14,745 nt of DNA, from contig DATHAA010000075.1 of assembly GCA_035296905.1 (NCBI GenBank), positions 1 through 14,745 on the forward strand. Direction: 5' to 3'. Position 1 is the stretch's first letter. Each line of letters opens with the position of its first letter. Below, in pieces: positions 1-7,312 of the stretch. The DNA comes from DATEOR01 sp035296905 (GTDB lineage: Bacteria > Actinomycetota > Thermoleophilia > Gaiellales > Gaiellaceae). Both the position numbers and the translations under genes were made by a program. Below the pieces are notes generated by a model that was not told where the DNA came from, searched no databases, and saw only the letters and a list, made by a program, of their open reading frames with translations.

Positions 1-316
1 CCAGCTGCTCGCGCTCGCGACCGGCCACCGCACGTTCAAGCTTCCGTTCGGTCACCGTGGCGCCAACCACCCCGTGCAGGAGCGAGCGAGCGGGCGCGTG
101 CTCGTCACGAGCCAGAACCACGGCTTCGCGGTCAAGGGCGACCGCCCGGAGGTCGCTCATATCTCGCTCTACGACGGCACCGTCGAAGGCCTCGCGCTTC
201 CCGGCGAACGCGCCCGATCGGTGCAGTTCCATCCCGAGGCCGGGCCCGGGCCGCACGACGCCCGCTACCTGATCGAATCGTGGGTCGAGGAGGTGCGCGT
301 TGCCGAAGCGGCGTGA
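1..316 (+). CDS. carA: carbamoyl phosphate synthetase small (glutaminase) subunit, 3' end only
   Basis: This is the C-terminal 104 or so residues of the class I glutamine amidotransferase domain that hydrolyses glutamine and passes ammonia to CarB for carbamoyl phosphate synthesis. The frame is open from base 2 and begins QLLALATGHRTFKLPFGHRG, the stretch that follows the nucleophile elbow (GxCLGHQ) in CarA, so the catalytic Cys lies only a few codons before the window. Other matches are GANHPV, the SQNHGFAV segment and the FHPEAGPGPHD motif, where His (230-232) and Glu (236-238) complete the catalytic triad. The stop is TGA at 314-316. It overlaps the carB start by 17 nt, so the two subunits are translationally coupled. 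Nothing in the visible part is odd. The identification is secure; the 5' part lies outside the window. Confidence 0.95.
   Translation, partial: QLLALATGHRTFKLPFGHRGANHPVQERASGRVLVTSQNHGFAVKGDRPEVAHISLYDGTVEGLALPGERARSVQFHPEAGPGPHDARYLIESWVEEVRVAEAA
287..293 (+). promoter_or_regulatory. ribosome binding site of carB
   Basis: A full GAGGAGG Shine-Dalgarno lies inside the end of carA, 6 nt before the TTG at 300. It decides the start: the TTG gives MPKRRDFRS, which matches the usual CarB N-terminus (MPKR.D..S). No better placed ATG exists before the GSGPIVIGQ motif. Confidence 0.8.
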
Positions 317-3300
317 CTTCCGCTCGATCTGCGTGATCGGCTCGGGGCCGATCGTGATCGGGCAAGCCTGCGAGTTCGACTATGCGGGCAGCCAGGCCCT
401 CAAGGTTCTCCGCGCCGAGGGCTTCCGCACGATCGTCGTCAACTCGAACCCGGCGACGATCATGACCGACCCGGGATTCGCCGACCGGACGTACGTCGAA
501 CCGCTCGACCTCGAATCGGTCGCGGCCGTCCTGCGGCGCGAGCGGCCGGACGCGCTCCTGCCGACTCTGGGCGGGCAGACGGCCCTAAACCTCGCGAGCG
601 ACCTTTCGGCGGCGGGGATTCTGGACGAGCTCGGGGTGGAGCTCATAGGCGCCGGCTTCGAGGCGATTCGCCGCGCCGAGGACCGCCAGCTCTTCCGCGA
701 GACCGTGCGCGACGTCGGCCTCAAGGTGCCAGAGTCCGTGATCGTCACCGAAGCCGAGGACCTTCCGGCAGAGCTTCACTTCCCCGCGATTCTGCGGCCT
801 GCCTTCACCCTCGGTGGACACGGGGGTGGCATCGCGCACGACCGCGACCAGCTGGAGGCGCAGCTCGAGCGCGGCCTCCGCGAGAGCCCGGTCGGCCAGG
901 TACTCGTCGAAGAGTCGCTGATCGGCTGGGACGAGTTCGAGCTCGAGGTCATGCGAGACGCAAACGACAACGTCGTGATCGTCTGCTCGATCGAGAACCT
1001 CGACCCGATGGGCGTGCACACGGGCGACTCGGTGACCGTCGCGCCGCAGATGACGCTCTCGGACGAGGCCTATCAGGAGCTCCGCAACGCGGCCGCGTCC
1101 GTGATCCGGGCCGTCGGCGTCGAGACGGGCGGCTCCAACATCCAGTTCGCGCGCGAGCGCGAGACCGGCGAGCTGCGGGTGATCGAGATGAACCCGCGCG
1201 TCTCCCGCTCGTCGGCGCTCGCCAGCAAGGCGACCGGATACCCGATCGCCAAGGTCGCGGCCAAGCTCGCGGTCGGCTACACGCTCGACGAGATCCCGAA
1301 CGATCTCACGGGGACGACGCCCGCGAGCTTCGAGCCGACCCTCGACTACGTCGTCGTCAAGTTCCCGCGGTTCGCCTTTGAGAAGTTTTCCGGCGCCGAC
1401 GAGACGCTCGGGACGCAGATGAAGTCCGTCGGCGAGGCGATGGGGATCGGGCGCACGTTCACGGAGGCTTTCCTCAAGGCGATGCGCTCACGGGAGCTCG
1501 ACGCCGGAGCCGCGACGCCCTGGGCGACTCTGGATGCGCTCCCCGACGGCGTGCACCCCTGGTTCGTCGCCGAGCTCGAGCGCGCAAAATCGGCCTTGTG
1601 TTGCACGCGCACGCGCACAAAGTCCGACCTCGTTGCAGACGACTGGATCAGGCTGAAAAGCGTGGGGTGGTCCGACCGTGAGATCGCGATTGCGTGCAAC
1701 ACAAGTGAGGAGGAGATTCGTGCCGCGCGGGTGGGCTGGGGCGTGCGGCCGGCCTACCGGCGTGTGGACTCGTGCGCGGCCGAGGTCGAGGCGCGCTCCA
1801 ACTACCTCTACTCGACGTGGGGGGAGGAGGACGAAGCGCGGCCGGCCGGCAAGTCGATCGTCATCCTGGGCTCGGGCCCGAACCGCATCGGGCAGGGGAT
1901 CGAGTTCGACTACTGCTGCGTCCACGCGGCGAAGACCTTCCGCTCGCTGGGCTACGAGGCGGTCATGGTCAACTGCAACCCCGAGACCGTCTCGACGGAC
2001 TACGACACGTCCGATCGCCTGTACTTCGAGCCGCTCGGCGAGGAGGAGGTTCTCGAGATCTGCGCGCGCGAGCGGCCGCTCGGCGTCGTCATCCAGTTCG
2101 GCGGGCAGACACCGTTGAAGCTCGCAAGAGTTCTCGAGGACGCCGGCTACGCGATCCTCGGGACGCCGTTCGGCGCGATCGACCTCGCCGAGGACCGTGA
2201 GCGCTTCGCGGCCCTCTGCGGCGAGCTCGGCATCGACGTCCCGCCCTGGGGAGCCGCTACAGGCCAGGCGGACGCGATCGAGATCGCGGAGGAGATCGGC
2301 TACCCCGTCCTCGTGCGCCCGTCCTACGTGCTCGGCGGGCGCAACATGCGCGTCTGCTACTGCCCGGAGGAGGTCGGGGCGGCGGCCGCGGGCGCAGGGC
2401 GCGTTCTCGTCGACCGCTTCCTCGAGGGAGCGGTCGAGATCGACGTCGATGCACTTTGTGACGGCGCTCAGACCCTCGTCGCAGCCGTGATGGAGCACGT
2501 CGAAGAGGCGGGGGTCCACTCCGGGGATTCCTCATGCGTCCTCCCGCCGCCCTCGCTCACCCCGGCAGCGCTCGAGCTGGTCGAGGCCACTGTGCGCAAG
2601 CTTGCGCCGGCCCTCGGCGTCGTCGGCCTCGTGAATGTGCAGCTCGCCGTGGCCGGAAACGAGCTCTACGTCCTCGAGGCGAACCCGCGCGCCTCACGCA
2701 CGGTTCCCTTCGCGAGCAAGGCGATCGGGGTGAACCTCGTCGACGCCGCGTGCCGGCTCGCCGCCGGAGCTCGCCTTGCCGAGCTGGAGCTCGAGCCCGG
2801 CGACGCGAACGGCCACGTGTCGGTGAAGGCGGCCGTCTTCCCCTTCGCCCGCTTCCCGGGCGCCGACCCGGTGCTCGGGCCGGAGATGCGCTCCACCGGC
2901 GAGGTGATGGCGAGCGCCGCGGACTTCCCCTCGGCGATCGCGAAGGCCGAGCGCGCGGCGGGGAGGCCGCTTCCGAACGGAGGAACCGCGTTCCTCTCGG
3001 TCCGCGATTCCGACAAGGAGGCCGCCGTGGAGCTGGGCTCGAGGCTCGTCGATCTCGGCTTCGAGCTCTGCGCGACAGCGGGAACCGCGCATGCCCTTGC
3101 CGCCGCCGGCCTGCCGGTCACGAGCGTGCGCAAGGTGGGGGAGGGCGGGGACAGCGCGACCGTCGTCGACCTCGTCCGCCGGCGTCGCTGCGACCTCGTC
3201 GTCAACACTCCCGCGGGCCGGGGCGCGCGCTCGGACGGCTACCTCATCCGCGAGGCGGCGCTCGTCGCCCGCGTTCCCTGCATCACGACCTTGGCGGGGG

Positions 3301-3386
3301 CATTCGCGGCCGTCGAGGCGATCGCCCGCGCGCGAAGCGAGGATGCCCTGTCCCTCCAGGAGCGAGTTGCGAAGAGAACTGCTTGA
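300..3386 (+). CDS. carB: carbamoyl phosphate synthetase large subunit
   Basis: This cytosolic synthase makes carbamoyl phosphate from bicarbonate, CarA-delivered ammonia and two ATP, feeding pyrimidines and arginine. The 1028-residue chain shows the classic duplicated layout. Half 1 has GSGPIVIGQACEFDY near residue 14, the ATP-grasp loop RPAFTLGGHGGG and the metal site IEMNPRVSRSSALASK. A degenerate oligomerisation region spans about 400-515. Half 2 begins near residue 518 with ILGSGPNRIGQGIEFDY and has the loop RPSYVLGGRNM near 673 and LEANPRASRTVPFASK. The C-terminal MGS-like allosteric domain (about 895-1028) keeps ATAGT and VNTPAGRGARSDGY. It is about 45 residues shorter than the E. coli protein (1073), partly in the oligomerisation region, with no catalytic motif lost. 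The start is TTG, preceded by a strong ribosome site. The 3' end overlaps pyrK. Confidence 0.98.
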   Translation: MPKRRDFRSICVIGSGPIVIGQACEFDYAGSQALKVLRAEGFRTIVVNSNPATIMTDPGFADRTYVEPLDLESVAAVLRRERPDALLPTLGGQTALNLASDLSAAGILDELGVELIGAGFEAIRRAEDRQLFRETVRDVGLKVPESVIVTEAEDLPAELHFPAILRPAFTLGGHGGGIAHDRDQLEAQLERGLRESPVGQVLVEESLIGWDEFELEVMRDANDNVVIVCSIENLDPMGVHTGDSVTVAPQMTLSDEAYQELRNAAASVIRAVGVETGGSNIQFARERETGELRVIEMNPRVSRSSALASKATGYPIAKVAAKLAVGYTLDEIPNDLTGTTPASFEPTLDYVVVKFPRFAFEKFSGADETLGTQMKSVGEAMGIGRTFTEAFLKAMRSRELDAGAATPWATLDALPDGVHPWFVAELERAKSALCCTRTRTKSDLVADDWIRLKSVGWSDREIAIACNTSEEEIRAARVGWGVRPAYRRVDSCAAEVEARSNYLYSTWGEEDEARPAGKSIVILGSGPNRIGQGIEFDYCCVHAAKTFRSLGYEAVMVNCNPETVSTDYDTSDRLYFEPLGEEEVLEICARERPLGVVIQFGGQTPLKLARVLEDAGYAILGTPFGAIDLAEDRERFAALCGELGIDVPPWGAATGQADAIEIAEEIGYPVLVRPSYVLGGRNMRVCYCPEEVGAAAAGAGRVLVDRFLEGAVEIDVDALCDGAQTLVAAVMEHVEEAGVHSGDSSCVLPPPSLTPAALELVEATVRKLAPALGVVGLVNVQLAVAGNELYVLEANPRASRTVPFASKAIGVNLVDAACRLAAGARLAELELEPGDANGHVSVKAAVFPFARFPGADPVLGPEMRSTGEVMASAADFPSAIAKAERAAGRPLPNGGTAFLSVRDSDKEAAVELGSRLVDLGFELCATAGTAHALAAAGLPVTSVRKVGEGGDSATVVDLVRRRRCDLVVNTPAGRGARSDGYLIREAALVARVPCITTLAGAFAAVEAIARARSEDALSLQERVAKRTA
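3358..3362 (+). promoter_or_regulatory. ribosome binding site of pyrK
   Basis: AGGAG lies 4 nt before a TTG at 3367, inside the last codons of carB. It favours TTG 3367 over the in-frame ATG at 3343, which has only GCGAGG directly abutting it. Both choices keep pyrK in the same frame. Confidence 0.5.
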
Positions 3387-4029
3387 CATCGTCCGGGTCG
3401 AGGACATCGGCCCCTACCGGCTCCTCCGACTCAAGCGGGGACGCCTCGAGTCCGGCATCCCGGGCCAGTTCTTCATGCTCGCCGCGCCCGGGCGCCTGCT
3501 GCCCCGGCCGATGAGCCTCTCCCTCGCCACCCGCACCGAGCTCGGCTTCCTGATCGACCCCGTCGGACCGGGGACAAAGGCGTTGACCGCAGTCGTCCGC
3601 GGCGAGCGACTCAACGTGCTCGGCCCGCTCGGGAACGGTTTTCGCCTCGATGTCGAACGGCCGTTGCTCGTGGGCGGCGGGATCGGCGTGGCGCCGTTTC
3701 CCTATCTTTCCGAGCGGCTCAGCCGGCCGCCGGCCGTACTCGGCTTCCGTTCGGAGGCGCACGCCGAGGCGGCGGCGCTCATCCCGAACGCCGAGGTGGT
3801 CGTCGAACCGCGGCTCGTGACCGAGGCGATGCCTCCGGGGCACGACGTCCTCGCCTGTGGGCCGGAGGCGATGCTTCGCGCCGTCGCCGGCCTCGCCCCG
3901 GGTGCGCAGCTCGCCTGGGAGGCGCCGATGGCCTGCGGCTACGGCGGCTGTTACGGCTGCGCCGTGGAGATCTGCGGGGAGCTCAAGCGCCTCTGCGTCG
4001 AGGGGCCCGTCCTGGAGCGCGCGGCGTGA
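3367..4029 (+). CDS. pyrK: dihydroorotate dehydrogenase B, electron transfer subunit
   Basis: PyrK carries FAD and a [2Fe-2S] cluster and passes electrons from the FMN of PyrD to NAD+. With the TTG start it has 220 residues (228 from the alternative ATG at 3343). Visible parts are an N-terminal ferredoxin-reductase-like barrel with PGQFFML and the flavin motif RPMSLS (about 47-52), the pyridine-nucleotide domain with GGGIGVAPF (about 103-111) and LACGPEAML, and a C-terminal cluster site. The cluster cysteines are C190, C195, C198 and C210 (CX4CX2CX11C, in ACGYGGCYGC...LCVEGPV), with one extra Cys at 203. From memory the last spacing is slightly shorter than in the lactococcal protein. It overlaps carB by 20 nt and pyrD by 4 nt. 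Presence of both subunits marks a class 1B, NAD-dependent enzyme. Confidence 0.93.
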   Translation: MRRELLDIVRVEDIGPYRLLRLKRGRLESGIPGQFFMLAAPGRLLPRPMSLSLATRTELGFLIDPVGPGTKALTAVVRGERLNVLGPLGNGFRLDVERPLLVGGGIGVAPFPYLSERLSRPPAVLGFRSEAHAEAAALIPNAEVVVEPRLVTEAMPPGHDVLACGPEAMLRAVAGLAPGAQLAWEAPMACGYGGCYGCAVEICGELKRLCVEGPVLERAA

Positions 4030-4892
4030 TCCTGAACGCTTCCGGATGCCTCGATGCGCTCACCGCGCCGGAGGTGGCGCAGAGCCTCGATGCCTTCGTG
4101 ACAAAGACCGTCACCCCTCTTCCTCGTGAGGGCAACCAGCCGGTGCGGATCGCGGAGACCGACCTCGGCATGGTGAACTCGATCGGCCTCGCCAATCCCG
4201 GGATCGACCGGTTCCTGGCAGACACGCTTCCGCAGCTCCTCGATCTCGGGGTATCCGTGTGGGTATCCGTCGGCGGGTTCGGGGCGAGGGACTACGCCGA
4301 GCTCTGCGCGCGGCTCGACGACCAGCCCGTCGCCGCGCTCGAGCTCAACGTCTCGTGCCCGAATGTCTCTTCGCCGGAGGAAGAGGTGGAGGAGATCGTC
4401 GCCGCCGCCCGGGGAGTGACGACGAAGACGCTGTACGCCAAGCTCTCGCCCGCCGTCCCCGATGTCGGTGCCGCGGCAGCGGCCGCGGCGCGCGCTGGTG
4501 CAGACGGGCTCACGCTCGTGAACACGATTCGCGGGCTCGCTCTCGACGAGCGGACGCTCGGGCCGAAGCTCGGCCCGGGGGTCGGCGGGCTCTCAGGCCC
4601 GGCGCTTCGCCCGATCGCCCTCGCGGCCGTCTTCACGGCCTACGGCGCGACCGGATTGCCGATCGTCGGGGTCGGCGGGGTCGAAACCGGTGCCCATGGG
4701 CTCGAGTTGATCGCTGCCGGCGCGTCGGCGTTCGCGCTCGGAACTGTCCTCTTCGCCGATCCGGAAGCGCCCCTTCGGGTGCGTGAAGAGCTCGAGCGGG
4801 TGGCCTCCGCCCGTGGCTTCGCAACCCCGCTTGCCGCCTACGCTGCGGCCCACGGCGGACCGCCGCCGACGCCTCTGCGGCGCGTCGCCTGA
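4026..4892 (+). CDS. pyrD: dihydroorotate dehydrogenase, catalytic subunit (class 1B)
   Basis: PyrD oxidises dihydroorotate to orotate on FMN, the fourth step of pyrimidine synthesis. The GTG start overlaps the pyrK stop (GTGA). Diagnostic motifs are VTKTVTPLPREGN, GMVNSIGLANPG, LELNVSCPNV with the class 1 catalytic base as Cys111 (Ser in class 2), LVNTIRGL, and the phosphate-binding VGVGGVETGAHGLELI. Length is 288, about 20 residues shorter than most class 1B enzymes. The chain opens directly at LNASGCLD, lacking the first strand and the NP(V/F) that normally precede this ASG motif. No in-frame start upstream would add them, because the pyrK end occupies that DNA. It is the last gene of the pyrimidine run; pyrF, often next in actinobacteria, is not here. 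Confidence 0.93.
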   Translation: MILNASGCLDALTAPEVAQSLDAFVTKTVTPLPREGNQPVRIAETDLGMVNSIGLANPGIDRFLADTLPQLLDLGVSVWVSVGGFGARDYAELCARLDDQPVAALELNVSCPNVSSPEEEVEEIVAAARGVTTKTLYAKLSPAVPDVGAAAAAAARAGADGLTLVNTIRGLALDERTLGPKLGPGVGGLSGPALRPIALAAVFTAYGATGLPIVGVGGVETGAHGLELIAAGASAFALGTVLFADPEAPLRVREELERVASARGFATPLAAYAAAHGGPPPTPLRRVA

Positions 4893-4895
4893 AAG

Positions 4896-4912
4896 GGCAA
4901 CTGCTCGTTGCC
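4896..4912 (+). other. small hairpin after pyrD
   Basis: GGCAAC and GTTGCC (4896-4901 and 4907-4912) form a perfect 6-bp stem with a 5-nt loop, starting 4 nt after the pyrD stop. It is not followed by a T tract on the + strand (the next run is AAAAA at 4921-4925). It is therefore at most a weak or factor-assisted 3' end of the pyrimidine transcript, just before the mihF promoter. Confidence 0.3.
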
Positions 4913-4923
4913 AGCGCAGCAAA

Positions 4924-4963
4924 AATGCTTGAAATAGCACGGAAAATTCACACTTGAAGCATT
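4924..4963. repeat. 7-bp inverted repeat overlapping the mihF -35 box
   Basis: AATGCTT (4924-4930) and its exact complement AAGCATT (4957-4963) are separated by 26 nt, and the right arm covers part of the -35 hexamer TTGAAG (4954-4959). Each arm is the core of a related half-site, GCTTGAA on the left and CTTGAAGC on the right. This could be an operator for a dimeric regulator, but 7-bp arms in a short AT-rich gap can arise by chance. Confidence 0.25.
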
Positions 4964-4981
4964 AGAAGTCGCTGCTAGAAT
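4954..4981 (+). promoter_or_regulatory. promoter of mihF-gmk-rpoZ-coaBC, probably leaderless
   Basis: The -35 box is TTGAAG (4954-4959) and the -10 box is TAGAAT (4976-4981), with a 16-bp spacer, in a patch clearly richer in A and T than its surroundings. A start point 6-8 nt after the -10 box falls at 4988-4990, on or next to the A of the mihF ATG. No Shine-Dalgarno precedes that ATG (the bases are TCCCGCGCC). Both facts fit a leaderless transcript, common in actinobacteria. Confidence 0.65.
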
Positions 4982-4989
4982 CCCGCGCC

Positions 4990-5319
4990 ATGCAGAGCGC
5001 CAAGACGCCCGTCCAGGCACCCATGCGGTCCCTGGATCAGAGGATGGACGCGCTCCGGCGAGCCAATGAGATTCGAGTTCGGCGGGCCCAGCTGAAGAAG
5101 GATCTTAAGAACGGCAACGCGCAGATCGAGCAGATCCTGCGCAACCCTCCGACGTACGTCGAGACCGCCAAGGTCTTCGACATGCTGATGGCCGTGCCGA
5201 AGTTCGGCCGCGTGAAGGCGGCGCGCTTCCTGAACCAGTGCCGCATCAGCCAGTCGAAGACGGTGGGCGGCCTGTCCGAGCGCCAGCGCACCGAGCTGGT
5301 CGGCCTCCTGCGTCGGTAG
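4990..5319 (+). CDS. mihF: integration host factor, actinobacterial type (MihF)
   Basis: This small basic nucleoid-associated DNA-binding protein is specific to actinobacteria and unrelated to the HU/IHF fold. It bends DNA through a helix-two-turn-helix domain. The 109-residue chain has a basic helix near residues 24-45 (EIRVRRAQLKKDLKNG), then the conserved core LMAVPKFGRVKAARFL, QCRISQSKTVGGLSERQR and the terminal LVGLLRR. This matches the family closely. The ATG at 4990 follows the promoter directly and has no ribosome site. A second ATG at 5023 is possible but would drop only a variable N-terminal arm. It lies 7 nt upstream of gmk, the usual neighbour. It is probably the first gene of an operon running through coaBC. 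Confidence 0.94.
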   Translation: MQSAKTPVQAPMRSLDQRMDALRRANEIRVRRAQLKKDLKNGNAQIEQILRNPPTYVETAKVFDMLMAVPKFGRVKAARFLNQCRISQSKTVGGLSERQRTELVGLLRR

Positions 5320-5326
5320 GCGAGCC

Positions 5327-5905
5327 GTGAAGCTCTTCGTCGTCACCGGTCCGTCGGGGGCGGGGAAGGGCACCCTCATCAGAGCCCTCATCGAGCGGCG
5401 GAACGACCTGGAGGTTGCGACCTCGGCGACCACGCGCCCGCAGCGGCCGGGCGAGGAGGAGGGGCGCGACTACTACTTCCTCACAGAGGAGGAGTTCCTC
5501 AGGCGGATCGAGGCGGGCGACTTCCTCGAGCACGTCGTCTACGTCTCGGGCCAGCGCTACGGGACCCTGCGCTCCGAGGTGGCGCGGATCCACGCGTCCG
5601 GAAAGAACGTCGTGCTCGAGCTGGAGACCAGGGGCGCCCGCGCGGTCAGGGACGCCGAGCCCTCCGCGGTGACGATCTTCATCGCGCCGCCGTCGTTCGC
5701 CGAGCTCGAGCGCCGGCTCCGCGAGCGCGCAACGGAGTCGAGCGGCGAAATCGAGGAGCGGCTCGAGCTCGCGCGGGAGCAGATGCAGGAAGCGGCCGAC
5801 TTCGACTATGTCGTCATGAACGACGATGTCGAGCGTGCTGTCGCAGAGCTTGACGGGATCGTGACGAGGGAGGCTGCAGGCGTAGGTAGACTGAGTGCCA
5901 CATGA
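5327..5905 (+). CDS. gmk: guanylate kinase
   Basis: This enzyme phosphorylates GMP (and dGMP) with ATP to GDP, needed for nucleotide pools and GMP recycling. The 192-residue chain starts at GTG and reaches the P-loop at once: GPSGAGKGT at residues 8-16, with Lys14. The GMP-binding region follows: TSATTRPQRPGEEEGRDYYF (Arg and Tyr contacts), the FLEHVVYVSGQRYGT segment, then VVLELETRGARAVR, where GARAV corresponds to the family's GA..V, and IFIAPPSFAELERRLRER with the lid arginines. Length is normal. No clear Shine-Dalgarno is seen, so translation is probably coupled to mihF just upstream. The stop overlaps the rpoZ start (ATGA at 5902-5905). Confidence 0.96.
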   Translation: MKLFVVTGPSGAGKGTLIRALIERRNDLEVATSATTRPQRPGEEEGRDYYFLTEEEFLRRIEAGDFLEHVVYVSGQRYGTLRSEVARIHASGKNVVLELETRGARAVRDAEPSAVTIFIAPPSFAELERRLRERATESSGEIEERLELAREQMQEAADFDYVVMNDDVERAVAELDGIVTREAAGVGRLSAT

Positions 5906-6135
5906 TGTATCCACGGATCGACGATCTGCTCGAAAACGTGAGCAACTCGCGCTACGCCCTCGTGATCGCGGCCGCCAAGCGGGCGCGGCAGATCAACAAC
6001 TATCACCACCAGCTCGGTGAGGGAACCTTCGACGATTTCCCGCCGCCGCTCGTCGAGTCTCGCTCGAAGAACTATTTGACTATGGCCCTCGAGGAAATCG
6101 GCGAGGGCAAGATCAAAGTCTCGCAGCCGGGCTAA
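5902..6135 (+). CDS. rpoZ: RNA polymerase omega subunit
   Basis: Omega latches the beta-prime subunit and helps RNA polymerase assembly. The 77-residue chain has the family pattern: IDDLLENVSNSRYALVIAAA (residues 6-25), AKRARQIN, then a linker NNYHHQLGEG with FPPPLV typical of the actinobacterial form, and the last helix SKNYLTMALEEIGEGKI. It starts at either of two tandem ATGs (5902 or 5905); the first overlaps the gmk stop. Its place between gmk and coaBC is the standard actinobacterial order. coaBC begins 19 nt after its stop. Confidence 0.95.
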   Translation: MMYPRIDDLLENVSNSRYALVIAAAKRARQINNYHHQLGEGTFDDFPPPLVESRSKNYLTMALEEIGEGKIKVSQPG

Positions 6136-6154
6136 GCAACCTCTGGGAGCCGCG

Positions 6155-7312
6155 ATGGCTCGAGTTCTTCTCGGAGTCACGGGTGGGATCGCCGCCTACA
6201 AGGCGTGCGAGCTTTGCCGACTCCTCGTACGGGCCGGCCAAGAGGTCACTCCGGTCCTGACACCGGACGCCGAGCGCTTCGTCACCGCGCACACCTTCGA
6301 GGCGCTCGCCCGCCGCGAGGCGCCGAAGGACCTCTACCCGCACCTGACCGACGCGGAGCTGCTCGTCATCGCGCCGCTGTCCGCGAACACGCTGGCCAAG
6401 CTGGCGCACGGGCTGGCCGACAACGTCCTCACCCAGCTCGGGCTCGCCTTTCGCGGGCCCGTCCTCGCCGCCCCGGCCATGAACGTCCGCATGTGGGAGC
6501 ACCCCGCGACCCAGGCGAACGCGGCTGCCCTCGCCGAGCGCGGCGTCGAGCTTCTCGGCCCCGCGGAAGGTGAGCTCGCCGAGGGCGAGCACGGTCCCGG
6601 CCGCATGGTGGAGCCGGAGGAGCTCTTCGCGCGCTGCCAGGAGCTCCTCGGCCAGACCGGTCGGCTCGCGGGCAGGCGCGTTGTCGTCTCCGCGGGCGGC
6701 ACCCGGGAGCCTATCGACCTCGTCCGCTTCGTCGGCAACCGTTCGTCGGGGCGTATGGGAGTCGCCGTCGCCGCCGAGGCGAAGCGGCGCGGCGCCGACG
6801 TCACGCTGGTCTACGCGAACGGCGCCGCTCCGGCTCCCGCGGGTGTGGAGATCGTGCCCGCTCCCACCGCGGCCGACCTCGGCCGGGAGATGCTTGCGCG
6901 CGTGGATGCAGACGTCGTCGTCATGGCTGCGGCCGTCTCTGACTACCGACCCGGCAATCCGGAGAGCGGCAAGCGCCCGAAAGACAAGGAGCCGTGGACG
7001 ATCACCCTCGAACCGACGGACGACGTGCTCGCCGAGCTGGGCCGCCGGAAGCACAATGGGCAGATCCTCGTCGGCTTCGCGGCGGAGGGCGGAGAGGACG
7101 GTCTCGAGCGCGCCCGCGGGAAGCTCGCCAACAAGAACGGGAACCTTTTCGTCTACAACGACGTATCTCAACCCGGCGTCGGCTTCGAGTCGGAGGACAA
7201 CGAAATCGTCCTCCTTTCGGCACTCGGCGAACGGAAGCTAGGCAGGCGAAGCAAGGAGGAATGTGCAGTGGCTATCCTCGATGAGGTCGAGGCACTCCTG
7301 GGAGGGGCGTGA
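6155..7312 (+). CDS. coaBC: bifunctional phosphopantothenoylcysteine decarboxylase / phosphopantothenate-cysteine ligase
   Basis: It makes 4'-phosphopantothenoylcysteine (CoaB) and decarboxylates it to phosphopantetheine (CoaC) on the way to coenzyme A. The start is ATG with GGGAG 5 nt upstream. The CoaC half (1 to about 170) has the FMN site VTGGIAAYKA, His63 in YPHLTD, APLSANTLAKLAHGLADN and PAMN (Asn110). The CoaB half (about 172-385) has SAGGTREPIDLVRFVGNRSSG, AAAVSDYRP, the lysine-rich KRPKDKEPW and GVGFESEDNEI. The flap that normally reads ACGxxGxGRM reads AEGEHGPGRM, so the cysteine that protonates or reduces the intermediate in E. coli Dfp is Glu143 here. I believe some other actinobacteria also lack it. 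Length (385) is normal, and the ligase half has its usual motifs. Confidence 0.96.
   Translation: MARVLLGVTGGIAAYKACELCRLLVRAGQEVTPVLTPDAERFVTAHTFEALARREAPKDLYPHLTDAELLVIAPLSANTLAKLAHGLADNVLTQLGLAFRGPVLAAPAMNVRMWEHPATQANAAALAERGVELLGPAEGELAEGEHGPGRMVEPEELFARCQELLGQTGRLAGRRVVVSAGGTREPIDLVRFVGNRSSGRMGVAVAAEAKRRGADVTLVYANGAAPAPAGVEIVPAPTAADLGREMLARVDADVVVMAAAVSDYRPGNPESGKRPKDKEPWTITLEPTDDVLAELGRRKHNGQILVGFAAEGGEDGLERARGKLANKNGNLFVYNDVSQPGVGFESEDNEIVLLSALGERKLGRRSKEECAVAILDEVEALLGGA

Noticed and set aside
1488..2519. Long - strand open frame (343 codons) opposite carB
   Set aside because: It is the antisense shadow of a strongly conserved carB; its composition (repeated R, D, V, L) is that of reversed GC-rich codons and it shows no family motif.
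2534..3514. Second + strand open frame inside carB (326 codons)
   Set aside because: Arginine- and proline-rich out-of-frame translation of carB; no domain seen.
4896..4925. Hairpin plus A-run after pyrD as an intrinsic terminator
   Set aside because: The run after the stem is A, not T, on the coding strand, and the stem is only 6 bp; kept only as a weak hairpin.
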